A stretch of 64,000 bases of DNA from Ypsolopha sequella (lineage: Eukaryota > Arthropoda > Insecta > Lepidoptera > Ypsolophidae), in NCBI GenBank assembly GCA_934047225.1, contig OW203988.1:372001-436000 (forward strand), given 5' to 3'. Shown in pieces: positions 1 through 11,905 of the stretch. The translations under genes and the position numbers were made by a program. Below the pieces are notes generated by a model. The model did no database searches. It saw only the letters and a list, made by a program, of their open reading frames with translations, and was not told the origin of the DNA. The first letter of the stretch is position 1. Each line of letters begins with the position of its first letter.

Positions 1-62
1 ACGGCCGCGCCAGCGCCGATGGTAATATTATTAACTGACATTATTTATTGTATGTTATGTTA

Positions 63-675
63 TGTTGTGAGACTGTGGCAGTATCACCATCTTACTGGCA
101 AATGTTAGCTCTCAAACTGTGGTGGTATCACCATCTTACTAGCAAATGTTAACTGTCAAACTGTGGTGGTATCACCATCTTACTAGCAAATGTTAACTGT
201 CAAACTGTGGTGGTATCACCATCTTACTAGCAAATGTTAACTGTCAAACTGTGGTGGTATCACCATCTTACTAGCAAATGTTAACTGTCAAACTATGGTG
301 GTATCACCATCTTACTAGCAAATGTTAACTGTCAAACTGTGGTGGTATCACCATCTTACTAGCAAATGTTAACTGTCAAACTGTGGTGGTATCACTATCT
401 TACTAGCAAATGTTAACTGTCAAACTGTGGTGGTATCACCATATTACTAGCAAATGTTAACTGTCAAACTGTGGTGGTATCACCATCTTACTAGCAAATG
501 TTAACTGTCAAACTGTGGTGGTATCACCATCTTACTAGCAAATGTTAACTGTCAAACTGTGGTGGTATCACCATCTTACTAGCAAATGTTAACTGTCAAA
601 CTGTGGTGGTATCACCATCTTACTAGCAAATGTTAACTGTCAAACTGTGGTGGTATCACCATCTTACTAGCAAAT
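63..675. repeat. 44-bp tandem array, about 14 copies
   Basis: A unit containing ggtggtatcaccatcttact recurs every 44 bp (for example tactagc at 181 and 225). The first copy is the most divergent (gactgtggcagt..., actggc). Inner copies differ by single substitutions. It is non-coding and lies upstream of the first visible vestigial exon. The array ends abruptly at the unrelated sequence atacccccaac. Confidence 0.97.
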
Positions 676-885
676 ACCCCCAACTTTTGCTCACTCATAT
701 CATAACTTGGGTTTTTCCAGATACGTAAGACTCGTCATCGACATTGGATGGCCTTTATTTGTTCCTTTTTATTTCCATCACGAAATTTGAAATATATAAT
801 AATGAAATAACCAACTTTATTATCAGAAGTAAGAATACCACGTACTTGAACATTTTTCTGACGTCAATAAATTAACCAAATATTA

Positions 886-2316
886 TAGTCCGAAAAGGAT
901 CCGCCCGCGCACACCGACAACCAGACATACACACCGTCCTACTGCCACCAAAAGGATCCGCCCGCGCACACCGACAACCAGACATACACACCGTCCTACT
1001 GCCACCAAAAGTATCCGGCCAACCCGGACAACCAGACATACACACCGTCCTACTGCCACCAAAAGGATCCGCCCGCGCACACCGACAACCAGACATACAC
1101 ACCGTCCTACTGCCACCAAAAGGATCCGCCCGCGCACACCGACAACCAGACATACACACCGTCCTACTGCCACCAAAAGTATCCGCCCGCGCACACCGAC
1201 AACCAGACATACACACCGTCTTACTGCCACCAAAAGGATCCGCCCGCGCACACCGACAACCAGACATACACACCGTCCTACTGCCACCAAAAGTATCCAC
1301 CCGCGCACACCGACAACCAGACATACACACCGTCCTACTGCCACCAAAAGTATCCGCCCGCGCACACCGACAACCAGACATACACACCGTCCTACTGCCA
1401 CCAAAAGGATCCGCCCGCGCACACCGAAAACCAGACATACACACCGTCCTACTGCCACCAAAAGTATCCGCCCGCGCACACCGACAACCAGACATACACA
1501 CCGTCCTACTGCCACCAAAAGTATCCGCCCGCGCACACCGACAACCAGACATACACACCGTCCTACTGCCACCAAAAGGATCCGCCCGCGCACACCGACA
1601 ACCAGACATACACACCGTCCTACTGCCACCAAAAGTATCCGCCCGCGCACACCGACAACCAGACATACACACCGTTCTACTGCCACCAAAAGTATCCGCC
1701 CGCGCACACCGACAACCAGACATACACACCGTCCTACTGCCACCAAAAGTATCCGCCCGCGCACATCGACAACCAGACATACACACCGTCCTACTGGCAC
1801 CAAAAGTATCCGCCCGCGCACACCGACAACCAGACATACACACCGTCCTACTGCCACCAAAAGGATCCGCCCGCGCACACCGACAACCAGACATACACAC
1901 CGTCCTACTGCCACCAAAAGGATCCGCCCGCGCACACCGACAACCAGACATACACACCGTCCTACTGCCACCAAAAGGATCCGCCCGCGCACACCGACAA
2001 CCAGACATACACACCGTCCTACTGCCACCAAAAGGATCCGGCCGCGCACACCGACAACCAGACATACACACCGTCCTACTGCCACCAAAAGGATCCGCCC
2101 GCGCACACCGACAACCAGACATACACACCGTCCTACTGCCACCAAAAGGATCCGCCCGCGCACACCGACAACCAGACATACACACCGTCCTACTGCCACC
2201 AAAAGGATCCGGCCGCGCACATCGACAACCAGACATACACACCGTCCTACTGCCACCAAAAGGATCCGCCCGCGCACACCGACAACCAGACATACACACC
2301 GTCCTACTGCCACCAA
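886..2316. repeat. 57-bp tandem array, about 25 copies
   Basis: The unit is 57 bp (19 codons), GC-rich, and contains ccgcccgcgcacaccgac, cagacatacacaccgtcc and tactgccacc. The position after aaaag is either ggatcc or gtatcc, so about two thirds of copies carry a GGATCC site. Because the unit length is a multiple of three, long frames stay open on the minus strand (a 19-residue peptide repeat). I read these as by-products of the repeat, not genes: there is no splice context, and two different frames are open with unrelated peptides. Confidence 0.96.
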
Positions 2317-3150
2317 AACGTATATTTTGAGCGAGGAAGAAGGCAGAAGGCACTTAAGCGGAACGAAAATACAAACAGAAATAAAATGTCAGCTTTCGGA
2401 TGATTTTGTTGCAATAATTAGGTTACGTATAGCCATAAAAAAAATACATGTTTTTGGTTGAACTTTATGGTATTCATTTTTCACAAACCACGTTAATCGA
2501 TTCATATTTGTACTGTCAATGAATTTTTTTGTAACCCTCTATTGCACACTTCTTATCGATTTTGTTTCAGGTATCGCTTTCGCGATTTTGTTGGTTTTTT
2601 TTAAATAAAATTAGTGTGAATGATATCTATTCATTTTCCAAATACCACGTTATTCGGGTCAAAAAAAGCACCCCCTTTTTCCAAAAATACGTAAATCCAC
2701 TGATGCAGTCAGCGGCAGCAAGATATTGTCAGTCTACGCCTAGCGTTGGCGCCCGTAAGACGTGGAACCTGTGCCCTTTTTTGCAAGCTATAAATATCTC
2801 CCAAAACTACTTCAAAACACATTGACATTAATTTTATAAAGTAATATTTCGAGGAACATCATATTCCTGCCGTTAAAAACTCAACAAAATATGCGTATAA
2901 GTGATTTAGCTACATCGTGCCATAGTCATAACAACAAAACTGAATGAATTTGGAATGAATACGGGAAAATAATATATGTTACTCTAAAAGAATAATTTTG
3001 TGATCGTAATTGAAACCCAAATTAATTTACTTATACTTACTGAGATCTTTAACAAAGGTCAATGACCTTTTCGTGAAATTACCCTCTAGTATTGGCTCAC
3101 CATTTCAGGTCCAATAAGTGAAGTTTTTTGCAAATTATATAAGTACACTT
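2317..3150. other. AT-rich non-coding stretch
   Basis: No convincing gene. A short open frame at 2562-2825 (87 codons) has no recognisable domain, an odd composition and no splice context. Nothing else was identified. Confidence 0.5.
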
Positions 3151-3151
3151 A

Positions 3152-4933
3152 CTTGGGATAAATCGCCAAGCATTTAAAATATAGAAATTTATTTTGAAAT
3201 ATTTACAGTGCATGGCAAAATTGTTAGATCGTAGATAATCCTGTCGGTACATGTTCAGGTTCTGTTACGCAAAATGAAAACAATGAAACTCTTTTAGGAT
3301 TAATTTGTTATCCCTATGTTTGTCTGTCTGTCCGTTTGTCTAGACAATTTTTTCTGGGTAAAATTAATAAACACCAATATAAACGGTCCTCTATAGAGCT
3401 GTAAAAACATACTTTTGACGTTTTTATTTATATTACGTTTTAGGTTTTTACATTTTTTTTTTTACGTTTTTCATACAAATTTTCTCACTATGAAAATGTA
3501 GGGATGAACACTTGAGATAATATTTTGCATTTAAAAGTCAACACAGAAAGGAATTGTTGAACAAATAATGTAAAAAATATGAAAATCATGTTGTTCTATT
3601 CTAAAGGGATTAATTATCTACTGTTCAATGTGGCGATAGCTTTGTTTATTTTTTTCCTTGAATTATTTTTTACTAAGATTACAAATAGTTTAATACAAGG
3701 TTTTACTTAAGAGGTCCCTTTACCCCTGTATTTTTCTTAAAATTCATACAATAGGTATAAACCGAATGTGAAGTCTACAGCTTATTTTCTTCTTATCTTT
3801 TTTCATGACTGTATTCTAGTGACATCCAACTACGTCTCTATACAGCCCAAAAAGCAAAATTTGATAAAACACCATCATAATAGCTGTCAGGATATCGTCA
3901 ATATTGCCTCGTTTTTACGCAAAGTTTAACAAGTTTGTATATTTTTATCTATACTGGAAATAAAAAAGAGAGAAATACAGGCGTCGTTCATGTTAAGATG
4001 ACTAAGTTTACACACTTTGCTAACTATAAACAATTACCGTTTCATGGAAAAGTGTTTTGACCTGAAACCATTTCACAAATTCAATTAACTTATTTTGAAT
4101 ATCTTGTCATCTTGCACTTCTTGATGAGAAATACAATTTCAATAAGTAAAAATACAACTTTTAGTTTAGAAAACTTATAGTTAAAAGTCTGCTGTATGCA
4201 TTAACATATTTTTAATTATATTAAAATAGTAATAAAATAATTGGCTTATCCGTCGTCGTGATACCAGCCGTAAATTTCTTAAATAATCTGATATCACGCT
4301 TATGGAAAACCCAATTATTTTGAAGATACCATAATATCATTAAAATATGTTTATGCATATAGCAAACTTTTAACAATAAATTGTCTTAGCTAAAAGTTGT
4401 ACTTTACCGTTATAATTATTTCTTAATATTTTGTTACAAATTCGGAGAAATAGCCCTTAAGGAAAACCTTGTATGAAAATATTTGTTATCTTTGTAACAA
4501 AGAAAAAAAAAACAAAGCTATCGCCACATTGAACAAATAGTAAATTATTAATCCCTTTAGAATAGAAAGATATGGTTTTATATTTTTTACATTATTTGTT
4601 CAACAGTTCCTTTCTGTGCTTTCTTTCAAATGCAAAATATTATGTGAAGTGTTGATCTCTATATTTTCATAAGGAGAAAATTTGTATGAAAAAGTTAAAC
4701 AAAAGGCCATAAAAACGTTATAATATGTATATTTTACAGGGCTGTAAATATTAGTATTTATTGATTTTACCCAGAAAAATTGCCTAGACAAACGGACAAA
4801 CAGACAAACATAGGGACAACAAATTGATCCTCAAAGAGTTTTGTTTTTCCATTTTGCGTAAAGGGACCTGAACATTTCAAACTATGATACAAATAAATTT
4901 CTATATTTTAAACACTTGGCGATTTATCCCAAG
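3152..4933. mobile_element. Foldback-type element with ~0.5-kb inverted arms
   Basis: The left arm (about 3152-3710) and right arm (about 4450-4933) are inverted copies. Both ends carry cttgggataaatcgccaag. Both arms carry the tract around gtttgtctgtctgtccgttt, the pair ctatcgccacattgaac / its complement, and ccctttagaatagaa. No transposase is visible in the ~0.7-kb centre, so it is non-autonomous. Related pieces occur at 27730-27785 (terminus only), at 43840-43891 (central sequence cttgcacctcttgatgagaa) and at 54235-55070. The family is unnamed here; the foldback structure is directly visible. Confidence 0.85.
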
Positions 4934-6205
4934 GGTAAACAGGTGTCCCAAAGTCAACGCTTTCCCTTGGAAGGCTGGTAGGCCAGCTCATGACTGACCA
5001 GAATATCAAATTATGACCTCAGCAAAAAGTAGATAGTCTTCGAGTTGATGGTACTTTTATAAATTCTAATAGATTTTTGAGAGTCAAAGCTAACCAGTTC
5101 TAAATTCTAAGAATAAAATTTTTGTTGCGCAACTCTGAATAGTCATGCTATTGATAAAGTCAAAAATAAACCTTGAAATGCTGTTACCTCAGGAAGAAAA
5201 TAAAAACCCAATTTATGAGCAATTTTTTGTAATTACGTTAGTTCGATACCACACCCTGAAAAAAAATGTCCTATGTTAGTTTTGCAAATTGTCTTAAATA
5301 ACGGCTCATCAAATATTGTTTTTCAAATGATCTGGCAATATCTGTGTATTACTTTTGAAAAAAAATTTATTGCTATTTTACTACCAAAGGAGATTTTTTT
5401 TAAATAATTAGAATTTAGAATGAAATAGTGGCGGGCAGTAAAAATATTTGACGTTCATTAGAAATGCCATTTAACACGCGTTAGAGTGAGATAAATAGTG
5501 ACGCTATTTAAAATGAGTTGGAATGAGATAGTAACGCAGTTAAACGTGGTTGAATGAGAGAGGCATAATTGATATAAGCTACAGTGAGATAGATAGTGAC
5601 GTGGTGCATTCCTTCTGAGAATATTTGTTAGTTTCCACTTTTTGTTATAACAACTTTAGTAAAAAAAAATTGTAAAGAAAATTTTGGTCCAATTTATTTT
5701 CCCGCAAGTGTAAAACCAGCTCAACGGGCGAAAAATATTTAAAGAATGGGTAATGGTGACAATTAACCGTCACAATATTATTATGTATCTCTAAAGGAGT
5801 GTCTGAAATGTTCCGAGGGTCAGCTGATAAATCAAACACTCAAAAAACCACTTTTAGCCGACCATAATAAATTTACGTCCCGACGTGATAGCAAGTAGGA
5901 TCAATGCCGTGTGACGATGATCGAAATACACTAATAAATTAGATAAAATAAAATACGTATTACTTTTGACCCTGCCTCGTCCACTCTATTCGTATTTTTG
6001 CTATGGTGACGCGAGCTTAGAGACCGGGACGAATTTCCCCCCGCGCGCTATCGTAAAATAGAATAAGCCACGCCCGGAACTGGTTTTTGTTTTGGCTATG
6101 TCATACTCTTAATATAATAACCCCTTTCATTTATAATGTTACAAAATATTCAATATACCTATAGATTCGACTTTTTTAATAACAATATCTATTATTAGTA
6201 TACAT
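4934..6205. other. AT-rich non-coding stretch with decayed repeat traces
   Basis: No gene recognised. Around 5420-5620 a loose motif (gagatag...agtgacg) recurs four or five times at uneven spacing, possibly a very old tandem repeat. A 64-codon minus frame (5645-5839) has no supporting features. Confidence 0.4.
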
Positions 6206-6213
6206 AGACTAGC

Positions 6214-6450
6214 CTTTCGCCCGCGGCTCTGCCCGCGATTATTCAATCTTTGCTCCATGTTTGGCTTGGTGGTTATTTTATTTTATCAACACTCTAATAG
6301 CCTATATTATAGGTATACTGTAATATAGTCATTATGACGATAATAAAGAAAACCGCATCCAAATCCGTTGAGTGGTTCTCAATTTAAAACGGAACAGACA
6401 GACAGTAAGACCAACAGATATACAGAAAGATAGACAGAGAGACAAAAATG
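6214..6450 (-). mobile_element. Non-autonomous Helitron-like fragment (3' end)
   Basis: On the minus strand the sequence ends in a GC hairpin (gcgggcagagccgcgggc), a short A/G stretch and CTAG followed by T. This is the same terminus architecture as the better-resolved Helitron at 11906-13906. The rest (to about 6450, ending in a gacaga-rich tract) is short and non-coding. The 5' boundary is not resolved. Confidence 0.6.
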
Positions 6451-6609
6451 GTAGTTTTGACCTCAGGACAAAACTATTTACTGATTATAAGTACATAATA
6501 GACATTTAATTTAAAATTTCGCAATACTTTATTATTTAGTAGTATAGATAAAGTTAGATGGTGGCTTACGTAATATTTGCCCGCGGCAACTTCCTCCACA
6601 TTTACTCTG

Positions 6610-6990
6610 ACCCATGCATCATCCATCAACCTAGTTCGTCCACTGCTAGACATAAGCCTTTGCCACACCCGGTGGTCATCCTGGAAGAATTGCCCATACT
6701 CACACACGCTGGGCAGGCGGGTTGGTGAGCGCGGTGCCGGAACCCTCGCACCAATGACGCCGCTGCCCATCACCAGTCTGTTCCATATAAGGCCTGGCTA
6801 TCGGGCTATTAGGGATGGATTTACCGCCATCCATCGGTCCCAGGCATGGTGGGCCTCCTGGTTTTTTGCCTGTGAGCTGTCGTCTCACTCTCCCCCGAAC
6901 AACTTCGAGGGGGTCTCCAAGTAAGATGGTGGTACCTCCACGGTTGAGCCTGGCTCTACCACCTGGAAAACCACTCTGACCCATTCCTGC
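6610..6990 (-). mobile_element. RTE-type LINE 3' end fragment
   Basis: On the minus strand, decayed frames keep the C-terminal signature of this LINE family: residues resembling WCEGSGTALTNP, then a degenerate AYVQQW-type tail, then a catcc/ggatg simple-repeat tail near 6617. The same segment occurs in the same orientation at 37640-37990 and inverted at 49780-50135. It is a 5'-truncated, inactive copy. Confidence 0.75.
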
Positions 6991-7539
6991 AAATTCTGTA
7001 TTAGCAGAGTAAATACTGTTCGGGCCATTACTTGTCACCAAACACCATTGACGTCACAACGGCGTGTGCGCGTGCCGCTGTCGATTAGTGTGCATTTGGA
7101 CAGCAGTCGATACATTCGTATTTACATTAGTGAACACAAATAATCAGCTACCACCAGACAAACACCATAAATATATAAATTACTCTGATATTAGAGACAA
7201 TTGTCGCATCTGCAGTTTGATTGCGAGTGCCGCGCGCCACTATGCCGCGCCTATGGGTGGCTAGACTTGCTTGCGGGGCGGTACAAGACCATAGTTAAAA
7301 CAGAACAGTAGTTTATCTTCAAGCAAAGGTACATCGCGCGGTTAACATGTGTGCGTGCTAGTACGCACGAACTACAGTACGCACACAACAGTAATTCTCA
7401 GCATGCAAGATAGGCGCTAGTCGGGGTCAAAGAGAATGGAACCACTATGGTCGGGGTCACGCCGCGGTCGCGCTCAGTCAAGTCTCTCGAACAAGCCGCC
7501 ACGCCGCGCAGCGCGCGACACCGACCAATTCAAATACTT

Positions 7540-7645
7540 ATGTCGACAGCACGCAATCGCACATATTGTACTGTCTTAGGATGCCTCAATAATAATTCCT
7601 CAAATCCAGAATTATCGTTCTTCTCAATACCTCCCAACAAGAAAG
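7540..7645 (+). pseudogene. THAP-domain N-terminal exon, isolated
   Basis: The exon starts at ATG 7540. It encodes the N-terminal half of a THAP zinc finger: a C-x4-C pair (YCTVLGC), then a SFFSIPP segment matching the conserved aromatic/Pro positions. It ends at a plausible donor (gaaag|gtgaat). THAP is a C2CH DNA-binding domain found in host proteins and in P, ISL2EU and other transposases. No exon carrying the second CxxH half was found downstream before the inverted repeat at 8849. It resembles the minus-strand exon at 16415-16504 (both have an xYCxVxGCLN core). Most likely a stranded transposase exon. Confidence 0.6.
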
Positions 7646-8848
7646 GTGAATAAGAATTGATGGTATTATATAAATAATAATGTGAAATGTAAACCGTATT
7701 TTCTTTGTTCACATTTAACATAGGTACCTATGATCATAACTGTGCTATGTTTGTTAATTATTCAAGTTGTGGAGCTGATAATTATGGTTGAAATCGCAAA
7801 GATTTTTTAATTTTAGACTAGGAGCCAATGTTTGATTAGATACTTGAATTTTATTATGTACTTTAATGAATTTAACTGATTAATTTTACAATCACAAAAA
7901 TTTTTAAGCAAAGGCGTCACCAGGGGGGGCAAGATGACATAAATTGTAGGTAAAATAAACAAATTTAAAGTTTTTATCGTTCACTACAAGAAACAAAATA
8001 ATTGTCTCATAAACATAATCTGCTTGGGTTTCTCGCGAATTTTTCGACTACTTTATTATTAAAATCTCAAAAGTTTTTCGAATCTCTAGGGGGGGACAGC
8101 TGCCCCCTTCCCCCCTTTGACGATGCCCATGTTTTAAAGTAAAGTTCACGTGCCAATCTTTAATATCATAATAGATTCTTTTAAAGTTTTCCTACAATAA
8201 TTAAAATAAGCAAGTAAGATTTCTTTATGAGTTATAGTGTCTATATGTTTATTATGTATGATATGAATGTGTGTTTGTTTGTAGAAGGTATGTATGTTTG
8301 GATATTTCACTATGTCGTCGATTGATAGCTCATTTGTAATAATCGGTTTCAAAGAATTTTAAGTATTGATTTTTCATTAGCTACGAAACTAAAAGAAGGG
8401 ACAACCCTGCAACAGTACGTAGAGTCTGTCAAGCGAGTTATGGCAACGCACTTTTGGTGGGGAAAAATGAAATCGACAGCATTGCACCACTGAAGTATAC
8501 TCTGTTACCCCAAAATTAACAATCTTGATATTTATGTAAGTTGACTTTACCGATATCCAAATTTATACTGGTGGCTTTGTAGAATGTCGGTATAAAGCGA
8601 AGAAATCGACTCAATGACCCTTTCTGTGAAAAACAAAGTATAAAAGTCTAAAGTTAAGTCAAAAGTCTCGAATTTGGCTACAACGGGTCATTGCTGTTTT
8701 AAAAAACAAGAGAAAAAAAAACAACACATATTTTATTTTTTTAAACAAAAAACAAGTCTCTTTAAGGTTGATGCGACGGATCACGGCGCCAAACGTTATT
8801 CGTTTTTCTAAAAAAAAAATTAACTTCTAGAAAATAATAACCAAATAT
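7646..8848. other. AT-rich stretch, no gene recognised
   Basis: Contains a g-run/caggggggg motif near 7918 and 8090 that resembles the 110-bp array at 33 kb. Near 8530-8590 there is a MITE-like tract (tatactggtggctttgta) similar to the hairpin element at 35374-35640. No coding signal. Confidence 0.4.
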
Positions 8849-9170
8849 ACAGGATGGAAAAAACTTAAGGGCCCTGGAGGGGAACTACCTTAAATCCTTT
8901 AGTTAGCTCATTTTACTGAAAGGAAACATTCCTTTATTTTTTTAAAGAAAAAAAACTGCATTCAAAGATATTCTGAAATTCGCTTGTCTCACCCGGGAAT
9001 CGAACCAACTAAAAATTTAATAAAAAAACCCTCGCTATTTTATCATACGAATCAGTAGGATTATTGTTCAGAATAAAATTTGTCTAATAAACATTTGGTC
9101 TTACACTCATCTGTTGTACGAGATACTCATGGAATTAAATATTTATTACAAGTTATTTGTTAACAATACC
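8849..9170 (+). repeat. Left arm of a ~320-bp inverted repeat pair
   Basis: The segment begins tacaggatggaaaa and runs through gggccctggaggggaacta, a (degenerate) cattcctttattttttt tract and attattgttcagaataaaat. It recurs inverted at 15475-15797 with roughly 85-90% identity by eye. Together the arms look like long terminal inverted repeats of a DNA transposon, 6.9 kb end to end, now filled by a LINE. Confidence 0.85.
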
Positions 9171-9493
9171 TAGGTCACTTGTCACTTGTGCATGCACAAC
9201 TTTTCAGCTGGTCACAGTGACAAAGTGCACTACTTAGATACGAATATCTACATTCGTGATTTTTTTTTGACAGAAGGTACTTTGTACCTTGCAAATTATT
9301 ATAAAAAACAATTAGCTACTAAGTTAGCATGCATTTTAGAAGGTAGTGAATCTGTTACAAAGAGTGTAACAGGAAATTTTCCAATACCAGTTATAATTGA
9401 TGGTATTTGTAATGTTAATTATTTACATAATTTTGTCCCTATTGACACGGTTAGTACAAGTACTAACAAAATTGTAAAAAATTCTTTTTAGAA

Positions 9494-10130
9494 TTGAAGA
9501 CAATGGGAAAGCCGCCTGTATTAAAGCTGGTACATCAAAACATACAAGGCGGCTTTCTCGGCAAAATACTTTCAATCGAGTTGTTCTTAGAGGAATCAAA
9601 AACAGATATTTTGTGTGTAACTGAACATCATCTACATGAACATAATATGCAGTTTAATGTTAATAATTTTAGTGTTCTTAGTTGCTACAATAGATTAAAA
9701 ATACAAAAAGGTGGCTCCATGATTCTTGTAAAAAATAGTATAAAAGCAAAGGAAAGAAAAGACATTGTAAAACTTTCTGTAGAACATCAACTAGAATTAG
9801 CTTGCATAGAAATGAGTACATATATTATTCTCTGTGTTTACCGACCCTCAGGACAAGATTACAACATTTTTGAAAAAGCAATGGAAGAGGTTTTAAAATT
9901 ATTATTTGATACAATTTTAACGTAGATTTACTAGAAAAATCGATTATGCGCTCAAAATTATTACATTTATTCAAATCATTTAATTTGTCTAATGTGTTCT
10001 TAGAACCTACTCGAATTACTCGGGATACTGCGTCATGCCTCGACAATATATTCTGTGATTGTGAATATTCAGACAATAAAGTAATCAACCGCTTGCAGTC
10101 CGATCACAGTGGCCAAACTATAACCATTAA
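9494..10130 (+). pseudogene. LINE endonuclease (EEP) domain, frameshifted
   Basis: The first part (9494-9925) contains the typical LINE endonuclease start (KLVHQNIQGG), the catalytic E in VTEHHLH and the YRPSG turn. After a frameshift near 9900 the domain continues (N-F-N-V-D-L in the next frame, then 9946 onward) and ends in the SDHSGQ motif with the catalytic His. In active elements this apurinic-like endonuclease nicks target DNA for target-primed reverse transcription. It belongs with the RT immediately downstream. The frame break makes it inactive. Confidence 0.85.
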
Positions 10131-11547
10131 ACAAAGCGTAAAACAATTGCCCAAAAAAGTCTTTTGCAGACCTATTACAACTCTCAAAGTAGATTGTTTC
10201 AAAGCAAATCTAGAAGTTAAATTAGCACATTTTAATCTTCTCCAAAACGATCCAAACGCTCTCTTTACAGACCTTTTCAACATAGTCTCCAAAGAGTTCG
10301 AAAATACGTTTAAGATGCAAAAACTTTCTAACAAAAGTAAAATCACCTTCAGTGACTGGGCGACACCAGGTATTTATAAAAGCAGAAATCATTTATACGA
10401 ATTATACGACATAAAGTCCTACAATAATAATGTTAAATTTACTGAATTCGTGAAAAATTACTCACGCGTCTTTAAATTGGTGTGTTTAAAAGCAAAAAGT
10501 ATCTACTTGAATAAAAAACTTAAAAGGTCCGATAACAAAGTAAAAACAGTATGGAACATTATAAATACTGAAACTGGGAAAAGTAAGAAACGAGATAACG
10601 AACCTAAGTTAAGTATTAACAATGAAGTCGTTACAGGAGATAAAGAAGTTGCGAATGCCTTTGAACAATTCTTTACTGAAATTCCTTCCTTAACAACTAA
10701 AGATTTAAATTCAAGCCCTGGGCTTGCGCAGGATCTTTTAATAGATCACGTACCTCAGTGTCTTTCTGTATTTGCTTTTAAACATATTAATTCATTAACT
10801 GTAATTAAAGCATTTAAATCGCTTAGCTTGAAAAAAACCGAGGACTTATGGGGCCTATCTGTGAAAGTTATAAGTTCTGTTATTGATTTAATAGCTCCTT
10901 ATTTGGTATTAATTTTTAATAAATGTGTAGATGATGGTATCTTTCCTGACTTAATGAAGTTTAGTAAATTGATCCCCCTTTTTAAATCAGGCGACAACGG
11001 GGACCCTTCAAACTATAGACCTGTGTCAGTTTTACCGGTATTGAGTAAGGTTTTTGAAAAAATAGTTTTTAATCAATTGTTATTTCATTTTAATTTAAAT
11101 AAGTTGCTTCACTGTGAACAATATGGATTCACTAGAGGGATGTCAACCACAGATGCAGGAGTTGCTTTAGTTAAAAAAGCCTTTGATTGCGTTAATCATG
11201 AAACACTCTTATGTAAATTGGATCACTACGGAGTGAGGGGCAAATCTTTGGCGTTATTGAAGTCATATCTTAGTGATCGTATTCAAAAGGTAGACATTAA
11301 CGGGGTAAAATCAAGTGGAGCATTAGTTAAAATGGGTGTCCCGCAGGGTTCCATATTAGGGCCCTTGCTGTTTTTAATTTACATAAATGACCTTCCATAT
11401 TTAGTTAAAGACTTAACGAAGATAGTATTATTCGAAGACGACACGTCACTTATTTTTAAAGTTAATAGACGTAAAGATATCCTTGACGGCGCGAATACAA
11501 CTTTATCACTGGTGCTTGATTGGTTTACTGTAAATAATTTAGTTTAA
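10131..11547 (+). pseudogene. LINE reverse transcriptase, defective
   Basis: In frame from 9946 to 11547. Conserved RT blocks are visible: SNYRPVSVLPVLSK, FDCVNHETLL, GVPQGSILGPLLFLIYINDL, and the palm motif that should read FADD but reads FEDD near 11430. Between the GFTRGMSTTDAG block and AFDCVNHE about 20 residues present in relatives are missing, removing the first catalytic Asp region. The frame then stops at 11547. Together these rule out an active polymerase. Confidence 0.9.
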
Positions 11548-11580
11548 AACGCAAAAAAGACAAAGTGTATAAAATTTACG

Positions 11581-11905
11581 TTGCCAAATGTAATTCAAGT
11601 GGATGGTAATTTGCTTTTGCAGGGGTCCAAGCTGGAGTTAGTTAACGAAACTAAGTTTTTAGGCATTACGGTAGACTCTCGTCTTCAGTGGGGTCCCCAC
11701 ATAGAAGCCCTATGTGGTAGACTTAGTTCGGCCGCATACGCTGTTAGACGCATAAGACAAATTACTGATGTAGATACTGCTAGACTAGTCTATTTTAGTT
11801 ACTTTCACAGCATTATGTCATACGGCATGCTGTTATGGGGTAGAGCCGCGGATACAGACGCAGTCTTTGTTTTGCAGAAGAGAGCAATTCGGGCTATTTA
11901 TAATA
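11581..11905 (+). pseudogene. LINE RT thumb / C-terminal region, part 1
   Basis: Encodes the conserved FLGITVDSRLQWGPHI and YFSYFHSIMSYGMLLWG segments typical of the region after the RT palm in Jockey-like LINEs. It ends at 11905 inside ...RAIYN because a Helitron is inserted there. Reading resumes in frame at 13907: the base at 11905 plus bases 13907-13908 form one codon. Confidence 0.9.

Noticed and set aside
1..680. CRISPR-like regular spacing of repeats
   Set aside because: Adjacent units have no unique spacers and the DNA is clearly from an intron-bearing eukaryote; these are minisatellites.
872..2353. 493- and 477-codon minus-strand open frames with Cys/Arg-rich repeats
   Set aside because: Explained by a 57-bp stop-free tandem unit; two different frames are open at once and there is no start or splice context.
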